The position numbers and the translations under genes were made by a program. This document shows, piece after piece, positions 16,849-27,254 of a stretch of 64,000 bases of DNA. The notes beneath the pieces were generated by a model. It ran no database searches. It was not told the origin of the DNA and saw only the letters and a list, made by a program, of their open reading frames with translations. Each line of letters begins with the position of its first letter. Within the stretch, counting starts at the first letter, position 1. Source of the stretch: Lacticaseibacillus rhamnosus (lineage in GTDB: Bacteria > Bacillota > Bacilli > Lactobacillales > Lactobacillaceae); assembly GCF_900636965.1 (NCBI RefSeq), contig NZ_LR134331.1, forward strand, positions 620,001 through 684,000, given 5' to 3'.

Positions 16849-17426
16849 CAACGGCCGACAAGATTTTTGAAGCAATTCGGCAGGATCCGGCTAATGCAAC
16901 CTTTACGGCTCAAGGTTGGGATCCGTTATATCACATCGAACCTGACGCAACGATTTTGATCGCAAGCCAGGCGCCGGGACGCAAAGCCCAGACAACCAAA
17001 ACCTATTGGAATGATCCAAGCGGTGATCGTCTGCGGACATGGATGGGCGTTACCAAAGATCAGTTTTATCACAGCGGTAAAATTGCCGTTTTACCATTAG
17101 ACTTTTACTACCCGGGAAAAGGTAAGTCCGGAGATTTACCGCCGCGCAAAGATTTCGCCGCAAAATGGCATCCGTCCTTGTTAGCGTTAATGCCCCATAT
17201 TCAGCTGACCATTGTTATTGGTGCCTATGCGCAAAAATATTACTTAGGCAAGCGCCGGGAAAAAACGTTAACGGCAACGGTTAAAAACTTTCGGGCTTAC
17301 TTACCGACGTATTTTCCGATTGTCCATCCCTCGCCACTTAACTATGGTTGGGTCAATCGCAATCCATGGTTTATGGCTGAAGTTGTGCCTGCTTTACAGG
17401 AACGAGTGGCACGACTAATGAAGTAG
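16845..17426 (+). CDS. Uracil-DNA glycosylase superfamily protein
   Basis: DNA repair glycosylase-fold protein of 193 aa. Motif 1 is SQAPGRKAQ near residue 44 and the leucine-loop-type motif is HPSPLNYGW near residue 163. Members of this branch (family 4/MUG-like) remove uracil or mismatched bases, though many are uncharacterised. The GTG at 16845 follows GGAGGG by 8 nt and overlaps the MutS-like stop in GTGA, so the two are translationally coupled. The pairing suggests a shared role in DNA maintenance (inference). Confidence 0.87.
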   Translation: MTTADKIFEAIRQDPANATFTAQGWDPLYHIEPDATILIASQAPGRKAQTTKTYWNDPSGDRLRTWMGVTKDQFYHSGKIAVLPLDFYYPGKGKSGDLPPRKDFAAKWHPSLLALMPHIQLTIVIGAYAQKYYLGKRREKTLTATVKNFRAYLPTYFPIVHPSPLNYGWVNRNPWFMAEVVPALQERVARLMK

Positions 17427-17437
17427 GGTTCAACCAT

Positions 17438-17531
17438 AACGCGTTTACCGATACTTAATCGTGCCAGTTCATGCTCACTTTCTATAACGCGTTCCCCAGC
17501 GCAGACTTCTAACCGCGCCGGCTCACGCTCA
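17438..17531 (+). repeat. Two core-deleted derivatives of the palindromic repeat
   Basis: Segment 17438-17477 runs from AACGCGTTTACCG to CATGCTCAC. Segment 17486-17531 runs from AACGCGTTCCCCAGCGCAG directly into ACTTCTAACCGCGCC and CACGCTCA. The whole hairpin core is missing, with the join at the ACTTCT sequence shared by both arms. Confidence 0.75.
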
Positions 17532-17533
17532 AT

Positions 17534-17576
17534 AAAAAACCGCCATTCGTTTTTATTAACGAATTGGCGGTTTTTA
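17534..17576. terminator. Bidirectional terminator between UDG gene and glpF
   Basis: AAAAACCGCCATTCG pairs with CGAATTGGCGGTTTTT. It is flanked by A and T tracts, so it can serve both convergent transcripts. Confidence 0.88.
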
Positions 17577-17599
17577 CATTGTGAGTTTTTAGAGACAGG

Positions 17600-18307
17600 T
17601 TACGGCAAAACCGTGAAGATCAAGGCACCAACAACGCCGCCTGCCAGGGGTCCTAATATCGGTACCCAAGCATAAGGCCAGTCGGAATCGCCTTTGTGTG
17701 CGATTGGCAAAATGGCGTGGGCGAGGCGTGGTCCCAAGTCTCGTGCCGGGTTAATGGCATAACCCGTCGTCCCGCCAAGCGATAGGCCGATAGCGGTGAT
17801 TAGGATGCCGACACCGATTGGATTCAGTCCATCTGTCCATTTTCCCTTTGTAAAGGCCAAAAGTCCGAAGATCAAAACAGCCGTGCCGATGAATTCGGAT
17901 ATGAAGTTGGCCGCATAATTGCGAATCGCGGGGCCGGTTGCAAAAACGCCTAACGTTGTCGCAGGATCGTTGGTCGCTTCCCAGTGCGGATAGTAATGCA
18001 ACCACACAACTGCCGCTCCCAGTAAAGCGCCGAGCATTTGCGCACCGACAAATGGCATGACCCAAGCCCATGGAAATTGACCGATGGCAGCAAACGCAAG
18101 CGTCACGGCCGGGTTAAGGTGGGCTGGACCGAGAAATGCCGCGGCATAAACGCCCATCGTCACGGCTAAGCCCCACCCGAGTGTGATAGCAATCCAGCCA
18201 GCACCATTCGCTTTGGATTTATTCAGCGATACGCCGGCAACGACACCATCGCCAAGCAGTACCAGGATGAAGGTACCGATGAATTCACCTAATGTTTGTG
18301 TCCACAT
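17600..18307 (-). CDS. glpF: Glycerol uptake facilitator (MIP/aquaglyceroporin)
   Basis: Six-helix channel of 235 aa for glycerol diffusion. Both half-helix signatures are present: LNPAVT near residue 65 and INPARD near residue 187; the Asp following the second NPAR is characteristic of glycerol facilitators. It is the last gene of glpK-glpO-glpF, 14 bp after glpO. The ATG at 18307 follows GAAAGAGGTAGCC. Imported glycerol would be phosphorylated by GlpK. Confidence 0.94.
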   Translation of the reverse strand: MWTQTLGEFIGTFILVLLGDGVVAGVSLNKSKANGAGWIAITLGWGLAVTMGVYAAAFLGPAHLNPAVTLAFAAIGQFPWAWVMPFVGAQMLGALLGAAVVWLHYYPHWEATNDPATTLGVFATGPAIRNYAANFISEFIGTAVLIFGLLAFTKGKWTDGLNPIGVGILITAIGLSLGGTTGYAINPARDLGPRLAHAILPIAHKGDSDWPYAWVPILGPLAGGVVGALIFTVLP

Positions 18308-18321
18308 ATGGCTACCTCTTT

Positions 18322-20175
18322 CTACGCAGGATTGGTTGATGCTGGCGTCTTCTTCAAGTCTGCTAATTGGCTTTCACGGATAGCCTGATTAAGATCAGCC
18401 AATTGTTGGGCTTTAGTCGCGTCATCCCAACCCAATAAGCGTGCCATTTCATCAACGACTGGCTGTTTAAGCTCGTTAAGGGTCTCGGCATGGAAGAGAA
18501 TTGCATTGGTCCGCCGCAATAGGTAATCCACTGGTGTCAAGGTCATTTCCTCGTTGATCGAATAGCGCAGGCTCATGGTTTCCTTAAGGCTGAGTCCAGG
18601 AGCCGCCTGCCCATCTGTGTAGGTGACAACCCGGCTGACATTTGAACCGAAGCGATTGGCCAAGTCGGCAGCATCTTTTTCCGGCAAGCCGGCATCGATG
18701 CCAATCCGCGTGTAAAAAGCAATCGTATCGTCAACGTTGGTCGGGTCAAAATGCCCACCTGAAACCTGGAGCTTTTTGGAATCAACGGTCCGTGTTTCGG
18801 TTGCAAAATGTTCAGCCAACAAGCGGCGGATCAAAGCAAGCGCGCCCGCTGCCATTTTTCGATAATCCGTGATTTTCCCACCGGACAAGGTGATCATGCC
18901 ATCATCGGCTTGGCGAAGTGAGCTGCCGCGTGAAACTTGTGATGGGCTCAAAGCAGCTTCGGCGTGGGCTGTTTCTAGTCTGGAGATCGCATGTTCAACG
19001 TCAGCGCGGGTAGCCTGGTTGTCTTCGTAATCATCAACGACACGGATTAACGCTTCAAAGGAATCATCCGAAACTTTACCGGTGTTCGCACCGCCGCCGT
19101 TGTAATCGGAGCTGCCGTTGTTGGCAATCAGCGGTCGCAATCCTGCCCAGCTCGCTTCGATATCGTCAAGCGTGATATGGCTTTGCGGATAGCGCTTGTT
19201 GATGACTTTCAAGAGATAATCGACATCGGCTTGTTCGACTTGCGGATGGTTGAAGTCGCCGTGGTAATCGGTATCGGTGGTGCCGAAGTAAGTCTTGCCT
19301 TCCCGTGGCACCACGAAGAACATCCGGCCGTCGTTCAAGCCAGTATCCATATACGTTGGCTGTGGTACCGGCAGTCGAGAACCATCGACAACCAAGTGAA
19401 CCCCTTTCGTTGGCCGCAATGTTGGGGTTTGATCTTCGGCTTGATCCAACGCCTTGAACTTGTCAGACCAAGGTCCGGTCGTATTGATCACGAGTTTGGC
19501 ATGAATGTCGAAAACGCTGCCATCCAAAAGATCCTTAACCTGTAAGCCATTAACCTGACCGGCATCATCATGCAAAACGCCAATGGCTTGAACCCGACTA
19601 GCCATCAGTCCGCCTAATTCTGCTGCTTCTTTGATGTTTTCAATAACAAGCCGGGCATCGTTGTTGACAAAGTCGAGGTACACGCCGCCGCCTTGGAGGC
19701 CATCAGCGGCTAAATGCGGTTCGCGTTGCAGAATTTCATCTTTGGTGACGGTGTAGTTGGCGTACTGGGAACCTTCAACGTTTGCCAGACGATCATAGAG
19801 ATCCATGGCGATTTTGATACTGAACATATCAAAAGTACTGCCGGCTTCCTGATAAACTGGCAACAACATCGGGAATGGACGCGGAATGTGAGGCGCAATT
19901 CCTTGAACTACGGCACGTTCTTTAACGGTATCGGCGACAACGCCGACATCAAAAGTCTTGAGGTAACGAATGCCGCCATGAACCAGCTTGGTCGAGCGGG
20001 AACTGGTTCCTTCCGCGAAATCCTGCATTTCAATCAAGCCGGTTTTCAAACCGCTTGCGGCTGCCTGAATTGCTACGCCGGCACCGGTAATACCACCGCC
20101 AACAATGAGTAAGTCGAGTTCGGTCTGCTTCAATTGATCAATCGTCTGGGTGCGGGTTTCTTTTGAAAATGCCAT
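18322..20175 (-). CDS. glpO: Alpha-glycerophosphate oxidase
   Basis: FAD-dependent enzyme (617 aa) oxidising glycerol-3-phosphate to dihydroxyacetone phosphate; in lactic acid bacteria the acceptor is O2, giving H2O2. The FAD site is LDLLIVGGGITGAGVA near residue 20, followed by GTSSRSTKLVHGG. An insertion of about 50 residues (SDYNGGGANTG through SQVSRGSSL) is the mark of the oxidase form rather than of GlpD dehydrogenases. The ATG at 20175 has AAGGAG 10 nt upstream. The H2O2 it makes gives context to the peroxidase elsewhere in the window. Confidence 0.93.
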   Translation of the reverse strand: MAFSKETRTQTIDQLKQTELDLLIVGGGITGAGVAIQAAASGLKTGLIEMQDFAEGTSSRSTKLVHGGIRYLKTFDVGVVADTVKERAVVQGIAPHIPRPFPMLLPVYQEAGSTFDMFSIKIAMDLYDRLANVEGSQYANYTVTKDEILQREPHLAADGLQGGGVYLDFVNNDARLVIENIKEAAELGGLMASRVQAIGVLHDDAGQVNGLQVKDLLDGSVFDIHAKLVINTTGPWSDKFKALDQAEDQTPTLRPTKGVHLVVDGSRLPVPQPTYMDTGLNDGRMFFVVPREGKTYFGTTDTDYHGDFNHPQVEQADVDYLLKVINKRYPQSHITLDDIEASWAGLRPLIANNGSSDYNGGGANTGKVSDDSFEALIRVVDDYEDNQATRADVEHAISRLETAHAEAALSPSQVSRGSSLRQADDGMITLSGGKITDYRKMAAGALALIRRLLAEHFATETRTVDSKKLQVSGGHFDPTNVDDTIAFYTRIGIDAGLPEKDAADLANRFGSNVSRVVTYTDGQAAPGLSLKETMSLRYSINEEMTLTPVDYLLRRTNAILFHAETLNELKQPVVDEMARLLGWDDATKAQQLADLNQAIRESQLADLKKTPASTNPA

Positions 20176-20239
20176 TTTGAGTAGGCTCCTTTTTAAATAA
20201 GATAAATGATGGCGCAATAAGATCGTGCTTTAGAATGAA

Positions 20240-21763
<1,524 letters not shown>

Positions 21764-21792
21764 CTACCTCCAGTAAAATATGATTGCGCACA

Positions 21793-21842
21793 ATGAAAAC
21801 GTTTTCTAAAATAGTTATACATGACTTTGCTGCTGATTGCAA
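21793..21842 (-). promoter_or_regulatory. glpKOF promoter with CcpA cre at the start site
   Basis: Minus strand: TTGCAA (21842-21837), 17-bp spacer, TATAAC (21819-21814). ATGAAAACGTTTTCT at 21793-21807 fits the cre consensus WTGNAANCGNWNNCW at every position and covers about +1 to +15, a repressing location for CcpA. Confidence 0.88.
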
Positions 21843-21963
21843 GTAGTACACTTATATAGATCATAAGTTATTTTAACTATAAGGTGAATATTTAAAAGCG
21901 TGAATATATAGACCTAGCCCAAACCCGCGGAAATACGGGCTCAAAACCAGTTTCTCACCTCAA

Positions 21964-22692
21964 CTAGTCCGGCTGAATTAATTTTTTTAATTCAAGAATA
22001 CGTTCAAAAATTTGAATTTCCTGGCGCCGATCAGCCGGGGAAAATCGGTGCATCGTGCTGTCGGGACGGTTGACTTTGGTGTAGAGAATGGTTGGGTTGT
22101 AGGCATACATGCCGGGCGTATGGGCAACGAAGTCAGCAGTAAAGTAGTAATCTTCCGCAATTTGTAATCGTTCATCATATCGAATATGCCCGGCATTTAA
22201 GCTGGCACGAGGGAAAGCCTTATTCCAAATATAACCGCCAATTTCGGTACCGTGATGCGAGACCTGTTCAAACATTGCCGCTTGTGATAGCAATTGAAAT
22301 TGATCAGGGCCGCCGCGGTTACGCTGCCACCAGTCATAGCCGACAGCTGTTGCGACAACGCCGGGGGTAAATCCGCGTAGCAAGGTCGCAGCAAAAGTCG
22401 GTGCAATCAGATCATCACCATCGACAAACGCAAGGAACCGCCCAGTCGCATGGTCAATACCAAAATTGCGTGCGGCGCCGATACCTTGGTGATGGGAAAA
22501 GGCGGTTGCGTGATAATTGGGGATGCCATTTACAAACGCGGCGGCGGTTTCAGCAGTTTCATCGGTTGAAGCATCATCGATTAACCAAAGTTCCACGTCG
22601 ATGGTTTGTTGCTGGATGCGCTTTAAAGTCGCTGGAAGATACCGGCCTAAGTTATAGGTGGGGACAATAATGGTTAAATCAGGAATTGCCAT
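21964..22692 (-). CDS. Family 2 glycosyltransferase
   Basis: GT-A fold glycosyltransferase (242 aa). It begins LTIIVPTYNLGRYLPATL; the nucleotide-sugar site includes ELWLIDDASTD near residue 40 and the metal-binding DxD motif FVDGDDLI near residue 92. There is no membrane segment, so it acts at the cytoplasmic face. Acceptor and sugar are unknown; cell-wall polysaccharide or glycolipid synthesis is likely. The ATG at 22692 follows AAGGAGGTCATC. It is a single gene between glpKOF and the divergent lac operon. Confidence 0.9.
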   Translation of the reverse strand: MAIPDLTIIVPTYNLGRYLPATLKRIQQQTIDVELWLIDDASTDETAETAAAFVNGIPNYHATAFSHHQGIGAARNFGIDHATGRFLAFVDGDDLIAPTFAATLLRGFTPGVVATAVGYDWWQRNRGGPDQFQLLSQAAMFEQVSHHGTEIGGYIWNKAFPRASLNAGHIRYDERLQIAEDYYFTADFVAHTPGMYAYNPTILYTKVNRPDSTMHRFSPADRRQEIQIFERILELKKLIQPD

Positions 22693-22970
22693 GATGACCT
22701 CCTTGAAAAAGATGTGCTGTTACGGTCAATATTTTGTCCGGATTGTTAACAGCTTGCTCATTCGTCTCGATCATTATCGTCTGATTTAGGAAGGCGTCAA
22801 TTAAAATGCTTGGCGCGGATGGGGGGTACGATTCAGCCACAAAAATTGCGAGGTGAAAACAGCAGTTACAGTATTGTTGTTATTTTATCTATGAATGTGC
22901 TTGTCTATATGGCAAGTGAACTTTTAAAACGATTATGCAAAAACGTCTGTGAAAATTCAGAAAGTAAATC

Positions 22971-23008
22971 AAATAAAACGTTTACATTTTGTTTATATAT
23001 GGTACAAT
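22971..23008 (+). promoter_or_regulatory. lacT: lacTEGF promoter with probable cre
   Basis: TTTACA (22981-22986), 16-bp spacer, TACAAT (23003-23008). The AAATAAAACGTTTACA stretch overlapping the -35 matches 13 of 15 cre positions, so CcpA repression is likely. The rest of the 440-bp gap from 22693 holds no supported gene. Confidence 0.7.
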
Positions 23009-23035
23009 TTGTTTGTTGATAGGAATATTCATTGT

Positions 23036-23064
23036 GGATTGTGACTATTCAATTAGGCGAGACC
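23036..23064 (+). promoter_or_regulatory. Ribonucleic antiterminator (RAT) site for LacT
   Basis: 29-nt element beginning GGATTGTGACTATTC and ending AGGCGAGACC, matching the BglG/LicT-type RAT in length and ends. Its last two bases are the first two of the terminator stem, so LacT binding and terminator folding exclude each other. Confidence 0.9.
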
Positions 23065-23107
23065 ACAAATCATGACGCTGAGAGTAGCGCGTGATTTGTG
23101 GTTTTTT
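23063..23107 (+). terminator. Conditional terminator in the lac leader
   Basis: CCACAAATCA pairs with TGATTTGTGG, with an inner ACGCT/AGCG pairing, followed by six T residues. It stops transcription ahead of lacT unless the RAT is bound. Confidence 0.9.
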
Positions 23108-23133
23108 CTATGTCTGGGTGAGGAGATGATGAG

Positions 23134-24012
23134 ATGCCGAAAATCGATCAGATCTTTAACAATAACGTGGCGTTGGTTGAGCTAGACAACCATAGTCAAG
23201 CGGTTGTTAAGGGACGGGGGATCGCGTTTCAAAAGAAGCGTGGCGATGTGATTCCGGCTAAACAAATTGAAAAAATTTTCTACCTTGCAAGTGAAACTTC
23301 CCGCCAGAATCTGTACTTTTTACTTCGCAATATTCCGATCGACGTGGTGACGACCACTTATGAAATTATTGACGTTGCGCAAAAGCAATTTCACCTTAAG
23401 GTACTTGACTATATTTACATTACGTTAAGCGATCATATTTACGAAGCCTATAAACGTTATCAGAATGGAACGTATCAAGAGACGATGGTGCCGGATTTTC
23501 ATATTCAGTATCCTGCAGAGTATGCCGTAGCTAACCAAGCGTTGCAGATCATTGCAGCTAACCTTGGCGTAGCATTTCCACCTTCCGAAGTGAAAAATCT
23601 TGCCTTGCATTTCATCAATGCCAGCGGTGAAGACGACAACGAGCAGGCCTTTGATAAGAATAATGAGGCGTCATTAAGTCAACTGGTGCAACGCGTTTTG
23701 AAGCGGCATCGCATTACGAGATCGCAAACTAACGGCAATTATTATGATCGCTTCATGATTCACTTACAGTATCTGATTGACCGACTGCAGCGTGTTAATA
23801 CGGATGCTGTTGCCATTGTGCCCGAGGTGGCCAATGAATTAGAGCAAAATTATCCGCGGTCTTATCAGATTGCTTCGGAAATTTTTGATGAGATTAAGGA
23901 TCAGCTTTATCGCAACATGAGTGAAGACGAACGCTTATACTTTATCATTCATATTCAGCGGCTAATTAACGAAGCGCCTGCCCACGATCAAAAACAGGGC
24001 AAAAAATCATAA
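23134..24012 (+). CDS. lacT: Lactose operon antiterminator, BglG/LicT family
   Basis: RNA-binding antiterminator of 292 aa. Residues 1-55 form the CAT domain (NNNVALVELDNHSQAVVKGRGIAFQKKRGD); two PRD domains follow (about 65-170 and 171-280) with His residues that PTS proteins phosphorylate. It would bind the RAT at 23036-23064 and let transcription pass into lacEGF. The ATG at 23134 follows AGGAG by 8 nt. The gene is full length, unlike the truncated lacT I recall for L. rhamnosus GG. Its stop codon lies within a repeat remnant. Confidence 0.94.
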   Translation: MPKIDQIFNNNVALVELDNHSQAVVKGRGIAFQKKRGDVIPAKQIEKIFYLASETSRQNLYFLLRNIPIDVVTTTYEIIDVAQKQFHLKVLDYIYITLSDHIYEAYKRYQNGTYQETMVPDFHIQYPAEYAVANQALQIIAANLGVAFPPSEVKNLALHFINASGEDDNEQAFDKNNEASLSQLVQRVLKRHRITRSQTNGNYYDRFMIHLQYLIDRLQRVNTDAVAIVPEVANELEQNYPRSYQIASEIFDEIKDQLYRNMSEDERLYFIIHIQRLINEAPAHDQKQGKKS

Positions 24013-24047
24013 CGCGTTTGCTGGCTTGGAGGGCAGCATACGCTCAC
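24011..24047 (+). repeat. Repeat remnant between lacT and lacE
   Basis: Family ends AACGCGTTTGCTGGC and ATACGCTCACG remain without the core. The lacT stop codon TAA is part of it, and the lacE ribosome site (GGGAGG) follows at once. Confidence 0.6.
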
Positions 24048-24061
24048 GGGAGGAAAGTATC

Positions 24062-25774
24062 ATGAATAAGGTTTTCGATAAGCTAAAGCCGATTTTTGAA
24101 GCGATTGCGGCGAATAAGTATGTGTCCGCAATCCGTGATGGCTTTATTGCCTGTATGCCGATCATCATCTTCTCCAGTATCTTCATGATGATCGCTTATG
24201 TTCCTAATGCTTGGGGGTTTTACTGGCCTAAGAATGTGACCGATACCCTGATGATTGCTTACAACTACTCAATGGGATTGTTGGCATTATTTGTTGCCGG
24301 TACGACTGCAAAGAATTTAACCGACAGCAAGAATCTGGAATTACCCAAGACAAACCAGATCAATCCGGTTGCGGTCATTGTTGCTTCGGAAATCGCCTTT
24401 GTCATTTTATCGATTTTACCGCTTAAAACCGGGGTCGATTTAACCTACATGGGCACTCAGGGCTTGATCTGCGCTTATATCGTCGGCTTAATTGTGCCTA
24501 ATATTTACTACGTTTGTATTAAAAACAACGTCACGATTAAGTTGCCGCCACAGGTTCCAGGCAATATCTCCCAGTCATTTAAAGATTTAATTCCAATGGG
24601 GCTATCTGTTAGTGCTTTTTGGCTCTTTGGCGTTGGGTTTAAAGCAGCAACGGGAACGATCCTGCCGCGCTGGATTATTCAAGTGTTGTCGCCACTCTTC
24701 CAGGCCAGTGATTCTTATCTGGGGTTAGCGTTGATTGCCGGCGCGATGGCATTCTTCTGGTTCTGTGGGGTTCAGGGGCCTTCAATTGTCCAGCCGGCTG
24801 TTGTTCCGATCATGATTGCCAATACAGCGGCCAATCTCCAGCAATATCAAGCCGGACAGCATGTTTCACATGTGTTGGCGATGAACACGATGGATTATGT
24901 TATGAATTTTGGCGGTACGGGATCGACTCTGGTTGTCGCGTTCGTGATGCTGTTTGCGGCGCGTTCGGCACAATTAAAAGCAGTCGGGAAAGCGGCTTTT
25001 ATCCCGGGAACATTTTCTGTTAACGAGCCGGTACTTTTCGGGATGCCGATTATTATGAATCCGATGTTTTTCATTCCGTTTTTGGCAACGCCGATCGTGA
25101 ATGTTTGCCTGTTTAAGTTCTTTGTCAGTGTGTTAGGCATGAATAGCATGATCTACACCATGCCGTGGACGGTACCGGCACCCATCGGGATCTTAGTTTC
25201 AACCGGTTTTGCTCCACTGGCATTTGTCTTTGTATTGTTGACACTTGTGTTAGACGTCCTTATCTACTTCCCGTTTATTCGCGTGTACGATCGAACGCTT
25301 TTAGCCGAAGAAAAAGCTAAAGAAGATGTGATTGAAGGACAGGATACGGCGGTTTTGGCTGCCGATACGGTTGCACCACAAACGGCTGAGGTTCAGGTCG
25401 AAGCATCCGAAATGGCTGATGAAAAACCAGCGGCAGCGCATGATGAGAGTTTCTTCAAAAATAATGAAATTGACGTTCTGGTGCTTTGTGCCGGTGGTGG
25501 AACCAGTGGCATCTTAGCCAATGCGCTAAACAAGCTGTCTAAGGAGCGGGGGTTGAAGTTGTCCGCCGCGGCTCGGGCTTATGGACAGGATATGGACTTG
25601 ATCAAAGATATGAGTATGGTCATTCTGGCGCCACAAATGGAAAGTATGAAGGATAATTTGAAAAAGATTACCGATAAATATGGCGTTAAGTTGGTTACAA
25701 CCACTGGCCGCCAGTACATTGAACTGACAAACAACGGCGATATGGCACTGGATTTTGTTGAGTCCAATCTTTAG
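24062..25774 (+). CDS. lacE: Lactose-specific PTS EIICB component
   Basis: Membrane permease and phosphotransferase that imports lactose as lactose-6-phosphate (570 aa). The EIIC part (residues about 1-420) has eight to ten helices. A hydrophilic linker rich in Ala/Glu (about 430-465) leads to the EIIB domain with the phosphorylated Cys476 in LVLCAGGGTSG. The ATG at 24062 follows GGGAGGAAAG; a longer reading upstream has no ribosome site. It receives phosphate from LacF and passes product to LacG. Confidence 0.96.
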   Translation: MNKVFDKLKPIFEAIAANKYVSAIRDGFIACMPIIIFSSIFMMIAYVPNAWGFYWPKNVTDTLMIAYNYSMGLLALFVAGTTAKNLTDSKNLELPKTNQINPVAVIVASEIAFVILSILPLKTGVDLTYMGTQGLICAYIVGLIVPNIYYVCIKNNVTIKLPPQVPGNISQSFKDLIPMGLSVSAFWLFGVGFKAATGTILPRWIIQVLSPLFQASDSYLGLALIAGAMAFFWFCGVQGPSIVQPAVVPIMIANTAANLQQYQAGQHVSHVLAMNTMDYVMNFGGTGSTLVVAFVMLFAARSAQLKAVGKAAFIPGTFSVNEPVLFGMPIIMNPMFFIPFLATPIVNVCLFKFFVSVLGMNSMIYTMPWTVPAPIGILVSTGFAPLAFVFVLLTLVLDVLIYFPFIRVYDRTLLAEEKAKEDVIEGQDTAVLAADTVAPQTAEVQVEASEMADEKPAAAHDESFFKNNEIDVLVLCAGGGTSGILANALNKLSKERGLKLSAAARAYGQDMDLIKDMSMVILAPQMESMKDNLKKITDKYGVKLVTTTGRQYIELTNNGDMALDFVESNL

Positions 25775-25829
25775 GCGTTCATCAACCTAGACAGACTCGT
25801 CTGCATACTTTATAGGAGGAAGTTAAAAC

Positions 25830-27254
25830 ATGCGTAAACAATTACCCAAGGACTTTGTAATCGGTGGCGCAACTGCTGCTTACCAAGTTGAAGGGGCAAC
25901 CAAAGAAGACGGAAAAGGTCGAGTTCTTTGGGATGATTTTCTGGAAAAACAAGGGCGGTTTAGTCCTGACCCCGCCGCTGATTTTTATCATCGCTATGAT
26001 GAGGATTTGGCGTTAGCAGAAGCATATGGTCATCAAGTAATACGGCTTTCAATTGCCTGGTCGCGAATTTTTCCGGATGGTGCCGGGGCGGTGGAACCTC
26101 GTGGCGTTGCTTTCTATCATCGGCTCTTTGCTGCCTGTGCCAAGCATCATCTTATCCCGTTTGTAACGTTGCATCATTTTGATACACCAGAACGGTTACA
26201 TGCGATTGGTGACTGGCTGAGTCAAGAAATGCTGGAAGATTTTGTCGAGTACGCGCGGTTTTGCTTCGAAGAATTTCCGGAAATCAAACACTGGATTACG
26301 ATCAATGAACCAACGTCCATGGCAGTGCAACAATATACGAGCGGTACTTTTCCACCAGCGGAAACCGGTCATTTTGATAAAACATTTCAGGCCGAACATA
26401 ATCAAATCGTTGCCCATGCGCGTATTGTTAATTTGTACAAGTCGATGGGGCTAGATGGTGAAATCGGTATCGTGCATGCCTTGCAGACACCTTATCCATA
26501 TAGTGATTCGTCGGAAGATCAGCATGCCGCTGATTTACAGGATGCGTTGGAAAATCGCCTGTATTTAGATGGCACACTGGCAGGAGATTACGCCCCTAAG
26601 ACCTTGGCTTTGATCAAAGAAATTCTGGCAGCCAATCAACAACCGATGTTTAAGTACACTGATGAAGAGATGGCGGCTATTAAGAAGGCGGCGCACCAGC
26701 TTGATTTTGTTGGCGTTAATAATTACTTCAGCAAATGGCTGCGCGCTTATCACGGCAAGTCGGAAACGATTCATAATGGTGATGGCTCAAAGGGATCGTC
26801 AGTTGCCCGCCTTCACGGTATCGGCGAGGAGAAGAAGCCAGCCGGGATTGAGACAACGGATTGGGACTGGTCCATCTATCCGCGTGGTATGTATGACATG
26901 TTGATGCGGATTCACCAAGATTATCCGTTAGTACCAGCCATCTATGTCACCGAAAACGGTATTGGATTGAAAGAATCCTTACCAGCAGAAGTGACGCCAA
27001 ATACGGTCATCGCGGATCCCAAACGCATTGATTATTTGAAAAAATATTTAAGTGCCGTTGCAGATGCAATTCAGGCTGGTGCGAATGTAAAAGGCTACTT
27101 TGTTTGGTCACTGCAGGATCAGTTTTCCTGGACAAATGGTTATAGCAAACGGTACGGATTGTTTTTCGTCGACTTTCCGACGCAAAAACGTTATGTCAAG
27201 CAAAGTGCCGAATGGTTAAAACAAGTTAGCCAAACGCATGTGATTCCGGAATAA
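25830..27254 (+). CDS. lacG: 6-phospho-beta-galactosidase (GH1)
   Basis: Splits lactose-6-phosphate into glucose and galactose-6-phosphate (474 aa). The acid/base is Glu160 in TINEPTS and the nucleophile Glu375 in YVTENGIG, the same residue numbers as in the characterised S. aureus enzyme. The phosphate-binding region near the C-terminus reads TNGYSKRYGLFFVDF. ATG at 25830 follows TAGGAGGAAG. The gene is intact. The stop codon TAA merges into the first bases of a palindromic repeat, and two full repeats separate it from lacF. Confidence 0.97.
   Translation: MRKQLPKDFVIGGATAAYQVEGATKEDGKGRVLWDDFLEKQGRFSPDPAADFYHRYDEDLALAEAYGHQVIRLSIAWSRIFPDGAGAVEPRGVAFYHRLFAACAKHHLIPFVTLHHFDTPERLHAIGDWLSQEMLEDFVEYARFCFEEFPEIKHWITINEPTSMAVQQYTSGTFPPAETGHFDKTFQAEHNQIVAHARIVNLYKSMGLDGEIGIVHALQTPYPYSDSSEDQHAADLQDALENRLYLDGTLAGDYAPKTLALIKEILAANQQPMFKYTDEEMAAIKKAAHQLDFVGVNNYFSKWLRAYHGKSETIHNGDGSKGSSVARLHGIGEEKKPAGIETTDWDWSIYPRGMYDMLMRIHQDYPLVPAIYVTENGIGLKESLPAEVTPNTVIADPKRIDYLKKYLSAVADAIQAGANVKGYFVWSLQDQFSWTNGYSKRYGLFFVDFPTQKRYVKQSAEWLKQVSQTHVIPE

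Noticed and set aside
21901-21955. GC-rich inverted sequence between glpK and the glycosyltransferase as a terminator
   Set aside because: AGCCC/GGGCT arms exist, but pairing is interrupted and no T tract follows on either strand.
22810-23019. A 69-codon frame ahead of lacT
   Set aside because: It overlaps the lac promoter and lacks a ribosome site; the AT-rich sequence is explained by regulation.
23134-27254. lacT and lacG as the broken alleles remembered for L. rhamnosus GG
   Set aside because: Both reading frames are full length with intact motifs (RAT-binding and PRD domains, Glu160 and Glu375).
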